The notes under the pieces were generated by a model. That model saw only the letters and a list, made by a program, of their open reading frames with translations, did no database searches and was not told the origin of the DNA. This document shows positions 1 through 12,134 of a DNA stretch of 64,000 nucleotides, in pieces. A program made the position numbers and the translations under genes. Position 1 is the stretch's first letter; each line of letters starts with the position of its first letter. Source of the DNA: Rheum nobile (lineage: Eukaryota > Streptophyta > Magnoliopsida > Caryophyllales > Polygonaceae); assembly GCA_027886185.1 (NCBI GenBank), contig WOAB01000142.1, forward strand, positions 744,001 to 808,000, in the 5' to 3' direction.

Positions 1-1978
1 TCGCTAAGCGCTGCCAAGTAGCACGTGCGAATTTTTACGTGTTGTCCTCTTGCAATTCCGACTCCCACCTGCGTAGGAAACTTAAGAGCAAAGTGATATA
101 TGAAGACTACTGCTTGGAACTTACATAAAGAGATCCTTCCCAGGATATCGTTGTACGCGGATGGAGATTGGAGCACCAAGAATTCCACATTTTCACTGCT
201 TTGCGGGCCTCCTTCATCTCCCATGATTACGTCCAGTGTTATTACTCTAATTGGTTTTACTCGCTCTCCCGCAAAGCCTACTAACGTGCAATCAGTGGGT
301 ACTAGGCTCGAGGGGTCTAGGCCCATCTTCTGGAAGGCTTCCCAGTACAGGATGTCCGCAGAGCTACCCGTGTCGATCATCACTCTCTTCACTATCTTTG
401 TCTCCATTTGCACGTGAAGTACCAAGGGATCGGTATTGGGAATAAAGGACTCTGCAAGGTCCTCGACACCAAACTCAACTAGCACTCTTGTCGCAGAGGG
501 TTAGATATGCTCATGACTGGCATTCCGAAGGACGGAGGAGCATTGGCAATTCTCCTACCCTCCCGCTTACTGGGGCCTTTTGGCTCATGCCTTCCTGAAA
601 TGGTTCCCACCTGCCCATCTGGTCGTGGAAAGTTATGCCCAGTATTCAGATAGGGCGCATGGCGACTTAGAGGGGGCCTTGGTGGAGCTGGGAATGGGCC
701 TGGCATGGTCCTCCTTCACGGAGCCCCGTGATGAGTGGTCGATTGATGATAGGAACAAAACTTCCCTTCTGGCCTTGCAGCAGGAGGCGGTGGCGACGAC
801 ATGCTTGTTCGCGGGAGGGGGGGGGGTCTGGATTGTTGCCTCTGTGGGTATGCACCCGCTCTCTCCCGGTCGTTCATCTCTACAGTGATCAGTGGCTTCT
901 CTAGGGCCTTTCACCGCTTGCTGGTCTGGTGACGTCGGGGTTCCTACACGACCGTCTCTCTCTTTGTCCATTTGTGCCTTCTTCCACTGCTCGTGGGTGG
1001 CGTATTCGTGGACGAACTCCCTCGGGTTAGTTCCTCCGCCACGATGTGCTGATTGGCCTTCTCGAGTAGCTTCTTGCACATGTTGAGTTTGAATGGCCCG
1101 TTTCGAAGCCCTTGAATAAAAGCCATGTGCGCCACCTTCTCGTCGAAGTCATGCGCTTGGACTACTTCTGTTGTAAACCTCTTCACAAAGGAAGCCAGGG
1201 TTTCACCTTCGCGTTGCCTTACGTTTAACACCTCTTGCATGCTGAGCTTCCTCTTTTGAGAGCACCCAAAATGGGCCATGAAGGAATCCGCGAGCTGTTG
1301 AAACCCGTTGATACTTTTTGGAGGGAGGCTTATCATCCACGTCAAGGTTGGACATGCCAGAGTGTTGGGGAAGCATTTGCACATGGTGGGCTCGTCGGCC
1401 TTGCTCGCGAGCATCAGATACTGGTATTTGGACAGGTGGTCTCTGGGGTCGTCTTCTCCCGTGTATTCTTTGAACACAAGTATCTTGAAGTCTGGGGGTG
1501 GAGACGCCATGAGTATATGGTCCGCAAAGGCCGTGAACCTAAAGAGTGCTAGCGGCACTTCCGTCGTTGTGTACTCGGGGCCATATTGGTACGCATAGTC
1601 TGGGTAGGGCCTCCTGTAGGGTTCTCTCCAAGGGGAATACCGGAGTACTTTATGGGTGATGGAAGCTTGATCGGTTTGGAACCAATCCGCGTAGTCCTCG
1701 CGGGGATCAACCGCGATGTAGGGCTCTTGGTGGACACGCTCTGCTTGGCGCTGCGGCGGGGCATGCTCTTGCGGAGGAAGCTCCTGACGGGCCTTTTGGC
1801 ATTTTCGAAACTGGCAAAACTGCTCCCATTCCTCATCACTCATGAGCACCTCTCGTGTGTTGTTATTGGGTGTTCCCTTCGGGGAGGGTACTTCCTCTTC
1901 GACCTCCACCGGTGAATCTTCGTGTGTTGCGGCCATCCTTACTTGCTTTGCTGGACTTAGTTGCGCGAGGACCTCCAC
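1..1978 (-). pseudogene. Ty3/gypsy (probably Tat/Athila-type) gag-protease region, 5' part of an element cut by the window edge
   Basis: Read on the minus strand, a gag frame starts at 1978 and runs to about 944. It holds a retrotransposon gag core (a DDPRDHLSKYQ block, then a LASFVKRF block near 1200). The gag tail continues in another frame below about 1080, so at least one frameshift is present. At about 100-470 the minus strand encodes an aspartic protease; the active-site motif MIDTGSSADILYWEAF lies near 335-380. This protease wording is typical of the Tat/Athila branch of plant Ty3/gypsy elements; that placement comes from memory of the family. Reverse transcriptase and integrase would lie left of position 1. 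Frameshifts make this a decayed copy. A truncated relative lies at 51.7-53.1 kb. Confidence 0.8.
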
Positions 1979-1992
1979 ACGGTCGACGCTAG

Positions 1993-2823
1993 TTTTGAAT
2001 TCCGATTCAACACTTCGTACGTGAAGATGCTAAGGGTCAATACACCCCCCAACTCAGATTTGTTGGTATTTGTTTGTTTGGGGGACGTCCTCTGCGACTC
2101 CTAGGTTGTTGGCTTCACGAATGATGGGATATGCGCTTTCCGGCCTCCTTCCTTGCGCTTGTAAACTTCGACCCTGGTTTGACTTCGAGTGAAATCTTCA
2201 GCTTATAGACTCTGATCTCCTACTTTCACCGGGGGAGGCTCATCTTCTATGCGCTCTATGGATTCCTCGACTTTTCCTCCGCCAGCGATACTCCTCCAAG
2301 CCATCAGATTCACCTGAAAAGTCCCGGAGAGGGCACTCCGATGCCCAAGTCAGTCAACCACTCACGAAACAGGGAAAAGAACGGATAAAACAAGACGATC
2401 AGAAGGAGAAAAACATGCTTTCAAGATCCAAATCTCGCTTTCATTCTCTCTAGTTTTTTGGATTTTTTGTGGAAGAAAAAGAAAGTTGCTCTCAAGTATT
2501 CGTAGCTCAAACTCTCTCTCTTCTAACTGAATTGTCTGATTACAAAAAGTCCATTCTCTCTCCAAATCCCATGGCTTTTATAGATGTGGTCCTCCTCCAT
2601 ATTGTTGCCATATGTCCTTCCCCCTAACCGTTTTCTCACCTTTCTCATGGGCTTCTTCTCTTTCTTTGATGGGCTTTTTCTCCTTTTTGCAACGGCCCAT
2701 GATTACAGCTAAGTCAGGCGGTTAGTCGTAGGTTCCTCGCGTAGCTATCGTGTGCTCATGTCTGGATTCTGGAAATGTCTCTTCACGGGGTGGGGGTATT
2801 GCTTCCCGATTCTGACTCCCACA
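1993..2823 (-). repeat. 5' LTR of the left-edge Ty3/gypsy element
   Basis: On the minus strand this block begins TGTGGGAGTCAGAAT (ending at 2823) and ends just before the gag leader. The same terminal sequence starts the LTR of the related fragment at 53139, which supports the 5' border. The inner border is set by comparison: in the relative the LTR is followed by TGGCGCCGACCGTG, a primer-binding-site-like sequence, which is degraded here near 1979-1992. The partner LTR is outside the window, so no target duplication can be checked. Confidence 0.65.
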
Positions 2824-4321
2824 ATATATATTTTATAATCCATATTGTAATAATATAACTCTATATTATGATACTGAAGGAAGTTATTCAATAAGGCTAC
2901 AATCTTTACCTCATTAAGACATCTTAGTTATGGCATTTTCATCATTTATCACATCACTTAATATATTTTATAATATAATAATTTTGTTATTTTTAATGTG
3001 CAACTCTTTTATATCAATTATTTTTGTTATTTGGATTTAAAAAATATGATCTCATAACTAACTTATATTATATAAACATTATACAATATATCATCATAAA
3101 GGTACTTTATAAAAGAAGTTATATTAATCATAAAATTTGATAATTTTAAAATATTTTATACTTTATTATCAATATATATTTAGAATTATTTTAAATATTT
3201 TTATTTAAAATTATAAACAATATTTATACATAATATATATGATGCAAAAATGCGTGTAAGAGCACTCACAGTGCAAGTTTTTTAGCAATTTAAAATAATA
3301 AATTTTTTAACTACAGTTTAATTTTGTTAAAAAACCAACCCCTCAGTTGCTTACTAAAAAACCCTAAAAAAACCAACAAAGGAGAAGTAGTGTTTGGTGA
3401 ATGTGCTTTGTTTTGTTAAAATCAAGCCAAACCTATGTCATTTTGAGGCAAAAAGAGAAGCAGCCCAAACAAAGCCCAATGCCACAAATTAAATACTATA
3501 TTACATTAACATTAAACGTGAAATTTAAAATATTACAAGACATTTCACATAATATTACACAATACTCCCAAACATAACTACTAGAAACAACATAAGTCGA
3601 AATAAAATGAAAAACAACATAGAAGTGAAGATATTCTTCATTTAGCTAGATAATGATAAACATAAGCGTAAATAAGAATACACACGAAAGGCTAAAAGAA
3701 GACTTGGTTAAGCACATATGGTCGAAGTTCAGACATGCTTATGTTAGAAATTAGTAATTTTATATATGATATCATTTGTAATATGTTCTTATGTATTGTA
3801 GTGTGATGTTAGAATTTCATGTTCTTATGTAATTTCAAGTTTACATTTCTAATATGTATTTGTGTGTGATGTTAGTATATCGACTTCTTGTTTTTATGTA
3901 ATTTCATGTTTTTATGTAATTTCATGTTTTTATGTAATTTCATGTTTTTATTATAATAAAGTCGAGTGTTATTTGCGTTTTATTAAAATTTTAGACTTAA
4001 AATGTGATTTGTATATATTCAATTCACAAATTATGGACACAACGTATGTATGAACATAAAATTGAGCATTATAAACATATTTAGCAAATATAAAATATTT
4101 TAACTAAAATTTAAATTTATAATAAATAATATTTAATATTAATGCGGTTATCGTTTAATTAAGTTTTAGCTAATGAAATTTGAGATTTACTATTCCAAAT
4201 ACTATTATATATTTAAATACTTGATAGATAAATACAGATGTAGTTAAAAAACTGGTGCTAAAAACTAGGAATATGGAGAAAAAAAGTAGAATGTGTTTTT
4301 TAGATGAGGTAAAAGAATAAA
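2824..4321. other. AT-rich intergenic DNA, no gene seen
   Basis: About 1.5 kb of AT-rich sequence without a credible coding region. It holds a short tandem repeat (3891-3944, separate entry) and a stretch near 3260-3480 that looks like the end of an old MITE, though no matching terminal repeat could be paired. I see nothing else in it. Confidence 0.6.
3891..3944. repeat. 18-bp minisatellite, three perfect units
   Basis: The unit TTTTTATGTAATTTCATG occurs three times head to tail with no mismatch, followed by the first bases of a fourth. It lies in AT-rich spacer and has no visible coding role. Confidence 0.9.
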
Positions 4322-4468
4322 AAATATTAACGGAAATTTCGCGTGATAACCTTGAGATTTTGACTTTTCGCGAAATATTCTCAGGTTTTGACAATTTCGC
4401 GTGATAACCCCGAGTTTTTAATTCGTTTTGCCAAATGACCCTCCGTCTATTCCCGTTAAAAAAATACG

Positions 4469-5201
4469 TGATACAGGATTAGCCGTGTAGAAGATGGATC
4501 TAGGCAACGGATCTCAAAACAAAAGAAAACACAAGATTAGAACAATGGCGGAAGTGAAACTAATGGAAATGATAATAGATAGAACCAATAGAAACGACGA
4601 GAAAACCCGCTTGCTTGATAGCAAGGAACCTTGTCGAACGATCTACCAACCCGATCTCTACAACGCCACACAACCAAGAATCGCTGACGAACTTGGAGCA
4701 CGGAGAGGATTGCTTATGAAGTACGAAATCACCAACTCCAGAGGGACTTGACAAAGACGAAAACAACTAAGCAGGAAAGAACAATCGATTGAGACTCTCA
4801 CGGGGAGCCGAGTTTTCAAAGCAAAAACCAAGCTCTGTTTTTGTGTTTTGACAATATGAGAAATCTGACTAATGAAGAAGACAAGGGCGTCTTAAATACC
4901 TAAGAGGTGGCCGGCCCTAGCTTCCTAAAATGGGCTACAATTGTTCCAAAAATACCCAAAAATAGAAAGCTGAAAATAAATAAATAATAATCCTAAAAAT
5001 ATCCAATGCAGAAATTAATAAGATTAAACATATGTAACGTTGACCAATAAAGTCAACGCCTTGACTTTGGACTTGTCCTCTTCGTCATGTGATACATCAT
5101 GTGCCATAAACGTCTCCAGCTCTTGACGTAGTTCCTTCAATCTTGACCTAGTAATCGGTCCATCAACGGTTGGCACTAATGGCGGGGATGATTCCTCATC
5201 A
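4469..5201 (-). repeat. 3' LTR of the chromovirus
   Basis: It is 733 bp long, the same length as its partner at 11402-12134, with TG and CA ends on the minus strand. By eye I count about nine base differences between the two LTRs and no indel; eight are transitions. A TATTTAAG box lies at 4891-4898 (minus). The last 59 codons of the pol frame lie inside this LTR, down to position 5024. Confidence 0.93.
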
Positions 5202-8200
5202 TTCTCCCCTTCTTGAAAAGGACTCGTCCTCGAGTCATCAACATCAGCGGCTGCATAAGGGGTAAGATCACCGACATTGAATATCGGGCTCACGCCATAG
5301 TCATCGGGCAGCTCCAACACATAGGCATTGTCGCCTACTCTCTTCAGCACTTTGAACGGTCCATCACCTCTGGGAGACAGCTTCGACTTCCTCTGCTCCG
5401 GGAACCGCTCCTTGCGCAGGTGTAGCCACACCAAGTCGCCGGGCTCGAACAACACTTGACGCCGGCCGTGATTAGCTCGGGCTGCGTTCTTCGCTGCAGT
5501 AGCTTCCAAACGAGCCTTAGTCCGCTCGTGCAGCTCCTTCATGAACTCAACCTATCTATCAGCATCAAAGTCTGCTCGTTCCGATAAAGGCAACGGCTTA
5601 AGATCCAAAGGGGTTAGGGGATTCAAACCATACACACATTCAAAAGGGGACATATTAGTAGAAGAATGAATAGTCATATTATAAGCAAAGTCAACATGTG
5701 GTAAGGCTTCTTCCCAACTTTTCAGATTAGATTTAATAACATCCCTAAGGATAGTACCCAATGTACGGTTAGTGACCTCAGTTTGTCCATCTGTCTGGGG
5801 GTGACTAGCAGTAGAGAACAACAACTTAGTACCAAGTTTACCCCACAAAGTCTTCCAAAAGTAACTCAGAAATTTGACATCCCTATCACTCACAATAGTA
5901 CGAGGTACACCATGCAACCGAACAATCTCTCTAAAGAACAAATCAGCAACATTCCTAGCATTATCAGTTTTATGGCATGCAATAAAGTGAGCCATCTTAG
6001 AGAACCTATCAACAACCACAAATATAGAATCTCTCCCCTTCTTAGTCCTAGGCAATCCAACAATAAAATCCATACTAATATCAACCCAAGGAAAGCAAGG
6101 AATAGGCAAGGGAGTATAAAGACCATGCGGTTTTGCCTTAGATTTAGCCTGTAAGCACTCAACACAGCGTTTGACAAAATTCTCTACATCCCTAAGCATG
6201 TGTGGCCAATAGAAATGAGTATGCAACATGTTATAAGTCTTATCTCTACCAAAATGACCCATCAATCCACCTCTATGGGACTCATCAACAAGTAACAACC
6301 GGAGAGAACAAACAGGAATGCACACCTTATCAACTCGAAACAAGAATCCATCAAACAAGAAAAACTTATCAAATGAACCCTTTTCCACACAATGCTTATA
6401 AATCACTCCAAAATCAGCATCCATATCATACAACTCCTTAATATAAACGAATCCAAGGACCCGAGCATCCAAAGTAGTCAAGAGTGTATGTCTCCTAGAA
6501 AGGGCATCAGCTATAACATTATCTTTTCCTTTCTTATACTTAATCACATAGGGAAATGTTTCGATGGATTCCATCCACCTACCATGCCTCCTATCCAACT
6601 TATCTTGACTCCTAAAATGCTTTAAGGACTCATGATCAGTTTTAAGCACAAATTCTCTAGGCCAAAGGTAGTGTTGCCAAGTTTTCAGCACTCTAAACAA
6701 GGCATATAATTCCCTATCATAAGTAGAATAATTCAAGCATGCACCTTTCAACTTCTCAGAAAAGAAGGCAATGGGCTTACCTTCCTGCATGAGGACTCCT
6801 CCAATACCAATGCCAGAGGCGTCACACTCTACTTCAAAGGGGTGAGTGAAGTCAGGCAGAACCAGCAATGACGCGTGTGTCAAACGATCCTTGAGAGTCT
6901 GGAACGCCTTTTATTGAGCTTCACCCCAATGGAATGGAGTATTCTTCTTTGTGATCTCTGTCAGCGGGGCTGTAATGGTGCTAAAATCTCGAACGAACCT
7001 CCTGTAGAAGCCAGCCAGGCCGTGGAAATTGCGCACGTCACCTAGGTTCCTCGGGGTCGGCCAGTCACGGATGGCTTGCACCTTCTCTTGATCCACTTGC
7101 AGTCCATGAGCACTCACTACAAAACCAAGAAACACAACTCTGTCAGTGCAAAAATCACACTTCTTCAGATTTCCATACAATTGTACAGCTCTGAGAGTGG
7201 ATAAAACTTCCCTGAGGTGCTCTGCATGTGCTTCCAAAGATTTACTGTAGATCAGAATATCATCAAAGTAAACTATAACAAATCTACCAATAAAAGATCT
7301 CAAGACATGATTCATAAGACGCATAAAAGTAGAGGGGGCATTAGTCAAACCGAAAGGCATAACAAGCCACTCATACAAACCAAACTTCGTCTTGAATGCT
7401 GTCTTCCATTCGTCTCCTTCCTTCATCCGGATTTGATGGTATCCACTGCGAAGATCGATCTTGGAGAAGGTGGAGGCGCCATGGAGCTCATCCAACATGT
7501 CATCGAGCCTGGGGATCGGGTGCCTGTACTTGATCGTGATGTTATTAATAGCCCTGCAATCAACACACATATGCCAAGTATTATCCTTTTTGGGGACGAG
7601 TAAGACAGGCACAACACACTGGGATCGGCTCTCTCGAACATACCCTTTATCTAGAAGGTCCTGGACTTGGTTTTGGATTTCCTGGGTCTCAGTAGGGTTC
7701 ATCCTATAGGCAGGCCGGTTGGGTAGGGTAGCACCGGGAATCAGGTCTATCTGGTGCTCAATGCCTCTAATAGGGGGTAGGCCAGGGGGTATCTCATCCG
7801 GGAAAACATCAAGGAACTCAGCTAAAAGGGTCTGGACAGCAGCTGGGAGTGTAGCTCGGTCGTCGTCACCTAACAGGGTATAGGCCTGACAAAGGGACAT
7901 GAGGGCGACGTCCGGGGGAAGGTAATCTACCAGGTGGTCTCTGCTGGATGCTAAGAGCACTCGGCTAGGGGTAGAGGCGAGGGTGAGGGCGGTCCGTGTG
8001 GAGGCAGTGGATGGTTCGGCTGGGGACTTACCCTTACGCTCGGCCTCTCTTTTCTTATCATAAGCCTCAGCCACTTGAAGCGGCGTCATCGGTTTCAACA
8101 CCACTTTCCTACCACGAAACTCAAAGGCATGTTGGTTAGTACGTCCATCATGAATAACATGTCTATCAAATTGCCAAGGACGACCTAACAAAATATGACA

Positions 8201-9931
8201 AGCTTGCATAGGAACAATATCACATAAAATTTCATCCTCATAAGTTCCTAGCTTAAGTGTAATCTTAGCTTGCCTATTCACCTTGAGTTCACCACAATCA
8301 TTCATCCAATGAAGTCTATAAGGTCTAGGATGCAAAAAAGTAGGGAGTTACAGTTTATTAACTAATTCAACACTAGCAATATTACAACAACTACCACCAT
8401 CAATAATCATGTTGCAAACTTTCCCTTTAACAAGACATCTTGTATGAAACAAATTCTCACGCTGATTATCATCACAAGGAGCTTGATTAACATGCAAAGT
8501 CCTCCTAACAATCAATGAATCACCATGCTCATATTCAATAAAATCCAAATCATCATCATTGGCATGCTCATTCATATCATGGCTAGCAACTAAATTTTCA
8601 TGCTCAGTGTCAGACTCAGACTCGAACTCACCCAAATGATTAATCAACAAAACACGAGTATTAGGGCAATCCTTCATGTAATGACCCTTTCCTTGACATT
8701 TAAAGCAAGTGATATCTCTAGCTCTAGGAGGAGGGTCAGCAGGGTTACCTCGTGTAACTGCAGGGGCGGGCCGTGTGGGCTGCTGTGGTGCGGTGGAGGT
8801 AGAGGGGTGCGCACCACGGGAATTCTGCTCATTGTCGCGAGGCGGACCGGTTGCTGGGCGGGATCTCTGGTGTCCGGTGCGGCCCTGCTGCTGGTCGGGA
8901 CGCCAGCTTTGGCGTTGTGGCACCGTGCGGTGTTGTTGGGTATAGCTGGACTTGAATTGTCTCTCCACTTTAATTGCTTGGTGTAGCAAATCTGTCATGG
9001 TAGAATAGGGATACAATTCTATAGTGTCAGCTAAATGCGGATGCAAGATACGTAGATACCTGGACATAGTGGCCTCTTCATCTTCGACGACGTTGCCGCG
9101 TGCCATGGCTATCTGCATATTGTTGTAGACCTCTTCAACACCTAAAGAGCCTTGCCTCATAGTCTCCAAACGGTTGCGGAGAACTCTATTGTGGTGGTGG
9201 GGAACGAAGCGGGCCCTCATCATAGCTCTCATCTGGTTCCATGTGTTGACCGGAGGGTCCATGGCTTGTCTTCGAGCCTTCACAACAGAATCCCACCAAA
9301 CCAAAGCATAACCAGTAAATTCAAGAGCAGCGAGTTGTACCTTTTTATGTTCAGGGAAATTGTGGCAACCCCAAATCTGCTCAATCTTCGTCTCCCATTC
9401 AAGGTAGACGTATGGATCACACTTTCCATCAAAAGCCGGGATCTTCACTTTGATCTGCTCAATGCCGTCTTGTTCGGCTTCACGGCGGCGGGGCTGTCCG
9501 CGGTCATTCCGGGGGCGGTAAGGACGCCACTCATTACGCTCCTCGCGCTCATAGTCCTGCATATCATCATCACCCCATAAACTAGAACGTATCGACATAG
9601 GAGGGGACTCAGACCTATCACGAGGTGCGGGATGCCGAATCGGGCATATGCGGTCGGTGCCAGTGGCTCTCGGTTGGCGACGCTCGTCCATCGCCGCTTG
9701 GTAGGCCGTGGCTTGGTCGACCAAGGGCTCGGTGGCGGGAAGCGGTGCGCTATGCGATGGACCAATGTGTTCCTGTGCAGCCGGGAGTGGGTTGGAGCGG
9801 GTCTCCAATGAGTCAAACTTCGCAGACAACTGCGCGACTGTAGAAGCCAACTGTTGTAGCATCGCCTGCATATCGACATGGGAACCATTTGCAGTAACCT
9901 GTTCATCACCGGAACATGTCATGATCACCAC
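5024..9931 (-). pseudogene. Chromovirus gag-pol polyprotein frame with three in-frame stops
   Basis: One reading frame runs from the ATG at 9931 to the stop at 5024 without any frameshift, broken only by stops at 8348-8350, 6911-6913 and 5552-5554. In order: gag core, then a CCHC knuckle (CFKCQGKGHYMKDC, near 8670-8710); protease with a DGGS active site near 8400; reverse transcriptase with its YFDD box near 7260; RNase H starting near 6840; integrase with HHCC zinc finger and D,D-35-E core (about 5650-6300); and a C-terminal module ending GDLTPY. These parts copy the element's RNA and insert the DNA. The C-terminus crosses the polypurine tract into the LTR. All three stops could come from single C-to-T changes. 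Confidence 0.92.
5202..5214 (-). promoter_or_regulatory. Polypurine tract of the chromovirus
   Basis: On the minus strand AAGAAGGGGAGAA directly abuts the 3' LTR start TGATGAGG. It would prime plus-strand DNA synthesis. It also lies inside the pol frame and encodes part of the EGEND motif. The small relative at 58.5 kb has an almost identical tract-LTR junction. Confidence 0.85.
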
Positions 9932-10355
9932 TTAGACGAACACAGAAAGACGTTAAGGTTAGGAAAACCAAAAAAACTCTCAAGTGTTTGCACTCGGTGA
10001 TTGTACAACCTACGAAGTTAGGCTCGTAAATGACAAGTTCTCTATGTGCTCAAGATACGCAGCAAATCAAGGTCAAGCAGAGATGTAGTAGACAAGACAA
10101 GTAGATGTACGACGAAAATGACTCAAACAAAAGCGAGACTAGAGAACGACTCAACAAGGAAAGCGACACAACTATAGTCACAAGAATGAAATGCAACTAA
10201 AGATGGGGCTATATATGTGTTTCGAACTCAAGAAATGCGAATTGCAAGTCAGAAAGACGTACCTTGTCGACTCGGAACGAAGCCAATTGGAGTCGAGAGT
10301 GACCCGAGGGAACGGAAGGGAGAAGGGGTTCGGGCAAGAGGGGGGTAGTGCTCGA

Positions 10356-10511
10356 CTGAGGGCAACCCGGGGTGGGACCCGGTCGGGTTGGGGTCGGATA
10401 GGGTGGACTGAGAACAACCCGGGGTGGGACCCGATCGGGTTGGGGTCGGGTGGGGCTGACTGAGCGCAACCCGGTGGGGACCCGGTCGGGTTATGGCCGG
10501 GTCGGGGGGGC
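10356..10511. repeat. 52-bp tandem repeat (three units) in the chromovirus leader
   Basis: Units start at 10356, 10408 and 10460, each opening CTGAG and holding the core AACCCGG followed by GGGACCCG and TCGGGTT. The spacing is exactly 52 bp between starts. A second, shorter GC minisatellite built on GTGGACGCGGGGC follows at about 10520-10600. Confidence 0.85.
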
Positions 10512-11386
10512 TGTGCGCGAAAGCGTGGACGCGGGGCTGGGCTGTGGACGCGGGGCGGAGGGAGGTGGACGCGGGGCGAGGTGCTGGACGCGGGGCTTCC
10601 GCAGGACCGGTCGGAGAAGATGACTATGGTGGTGGGTCGCCGTCGAGATGAGCGACGGGGTTTGCGGGGAGATGGAGACCGGCGAGGTGGCGATGAGAGG
10701 AAGCGTGGGCGTCGGCCTGCGATGAGAGACCGACGGGAACAAGGGCGAGGCGTGCGAGCCGGCGGCGCCGAGAGGGAGGGGAGGGCGGCCGTGTACTGTT
10801 GCGGCGGCAAAGAGGTCTGAAAAAAAAAATTCTGAAACGCTTTTTTTTTTGTTTTTTTTTTGAATTTCGAAAAAAAATTCTGAAAAATTCTCAAAAATCC
10901 CAGATGCCTTTTCCTCTTTTTTTTTTTGAATTTCGATAATGCTTTTTTTTTTTTGATATAATTTTCTTTTAAGCAACTTGTTTTTCCTGGGATATTACAC
11001 CATAAAGATAAAATAAAATCTCTAGAAAATCAAGCAAGTATCTTGAAGATTACCAAAATTGAACAACCGGATCTCTGGTGCGCACGAACCTGGATGCCGT
11101 CGTGTCTTGCTCGCCAAGCTAGGGTTCGAACAACAATGATGGAAGGGGGGGCCGACATTTTTTTTTTGGGTGATTTTTGGACGGTTTTGGTGTGTTTTTG
11201 TGGATCCTCGTAGTCACAATCAACCGCAACGAACTCCTTTCCAAGACAAACAAGAGCAAACAATCAGTCAGACTAACAATTCACTAATGTGACTCAAACA
11301 AAGAAATTCAATTGACGATTGAAAACAGGAAGATCCAATTTTTGATGATGAATCTGGAACCGTCAAAGGCGATCCGAAGCCGCAAA

Positions 11387-11399
11387 GCTCTTGATACCA
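11387..11399 (-). promoter_or_regulatory. Primer-binding site for initiator methionine tRNA
   Basis: The minus strand reads TGGTATCAAGAGC two bases inside the 5' LTR. Plant elements primed by initiator Met tRNA normally carry TGGTATCAGAGC, so this copy has one extra A. The small chromovirus derivative at 57050 has the normal form. Confidence 0.8.
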
Positions 11400-11401
11400 A
11401 T

Positions 11402-12134
11402 TGATACGGGGTTAGCCGTGTAGAAGATGGATCTAGGCAACGGATCTCAAAACAAAAGAAAACACAAGATTAGAACAATGGCGGAAGTGAAACTAATGGA
11501 AATGATAATAGATAGAACCAATAGAAACGACGAGAAAACCCGCTTGCTTGATAGCAAGGAACCTTGTCGAACGATCTACCAACCCGATCTCTACAACGCC
11601 ACACAACCAAGAATCGCTGACGAACTTGGAGCACGGAGAGGATTGCTTATGAAGTACGAAATCACCAACTCTAGAGGGACTTGACAAAGACGAAAACAAC
11701 TAAGCATGAAAGAACAATCGATTGAGACTCTCACGGGGAGCCGAGTTTTCAAAGCAAAAACCAAGCTTTGTTTTTGTGTTTTGACAATATGAGAAATCTG
11801 ACTAATGAAGAAGACAAGGGCGCCTTAAATACCTAAGAGGTGGCCGGCCCTAGCTTCCTAAAACGGGCTACAATTGTTCCAAAAATACCCGAAAATAGAA
11901 AGCTGAAAATAAATAAATAATAATCCTAAAAATATCCAATGCAGAAATTAATAAGATTAAACATATGTAACGTTGACCAATAAAGTCAATGCCTTGACTT
12001 TGGACTTGTCCTCTTCGTCATGTGATACATCATGTGCCATAAACGTCTCCAGCTCTTGACGTAGTTCCTTCAATCTTGACCTAGTAATCGGTCCATCAAC
12101 GGTTGGCACTAATGGCGGGGATGATTCCTCATCA
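11402..12134 (-). repeat. 5' LTR of the chromovirus
   Basis: A 733-bp LTR carrying the presumed promoter, with a TATTTAAG box at 11824-11831 (minus). The minus-strand ends are TGATGAGG and CGTATCA. The ATACG target copy follows directly at 12135. Confidence 0.93.

Larger units (their letters stand above)
9932..11401 (-). other. Chromovirus untranslated leader
   Basis: About 1.47 kb between the 5' LTR and the gag ATG. It contains GC-rich tandem repeats (10356-10511 and about 10520-10600), a poly-A/poly-T rich stretch (10815-10970), and the primer-binding site at the LTR edge. The open frames in it are low-complexity and proline/arginine-rich, and I do not regard them as genes. Confidence 0.7.
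4469..12134 (-). mobile_element. Full-length Ty3/gypsy chromovirus (probably CRM-like), recent insertion
   Basis: A complete 7,666-bp LTR retrotransposon on the minus strand with two 733-bp LTRs, a leader, gag-pol, a primer-binding site and a polypurine tract. The target duplication ATACG is perfect (4464-4468 and 12135-12139). Domain order gag, protease, reverse transcriptase, RNase H, integrase is that of Ty3/gypsy. The integrase tail and the pol frame entering the 3' LTR suggest the CRM branch of plant chromoviruses; that part is family knowledge plus inference. Three in-frame stops interrupt gag-pol, so this copy cannot make its own full polyprotein. Confidence 0.93.

Noticed and set aside
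4494..4751. Short frame repeated at 11427-11684 with the same product
   Set aside because: Both copies lie in the two LTRs of the chromovirus on the antisense strand; the repetition comes from the LTRs and not from a gene family.
10178..10894. Long proline/arginine-rich frame in the chromovirus leader
   Set aside because: It lies in GC tandem repeats and poly-T runs, has no domain, and several frames are open there because of base composition.
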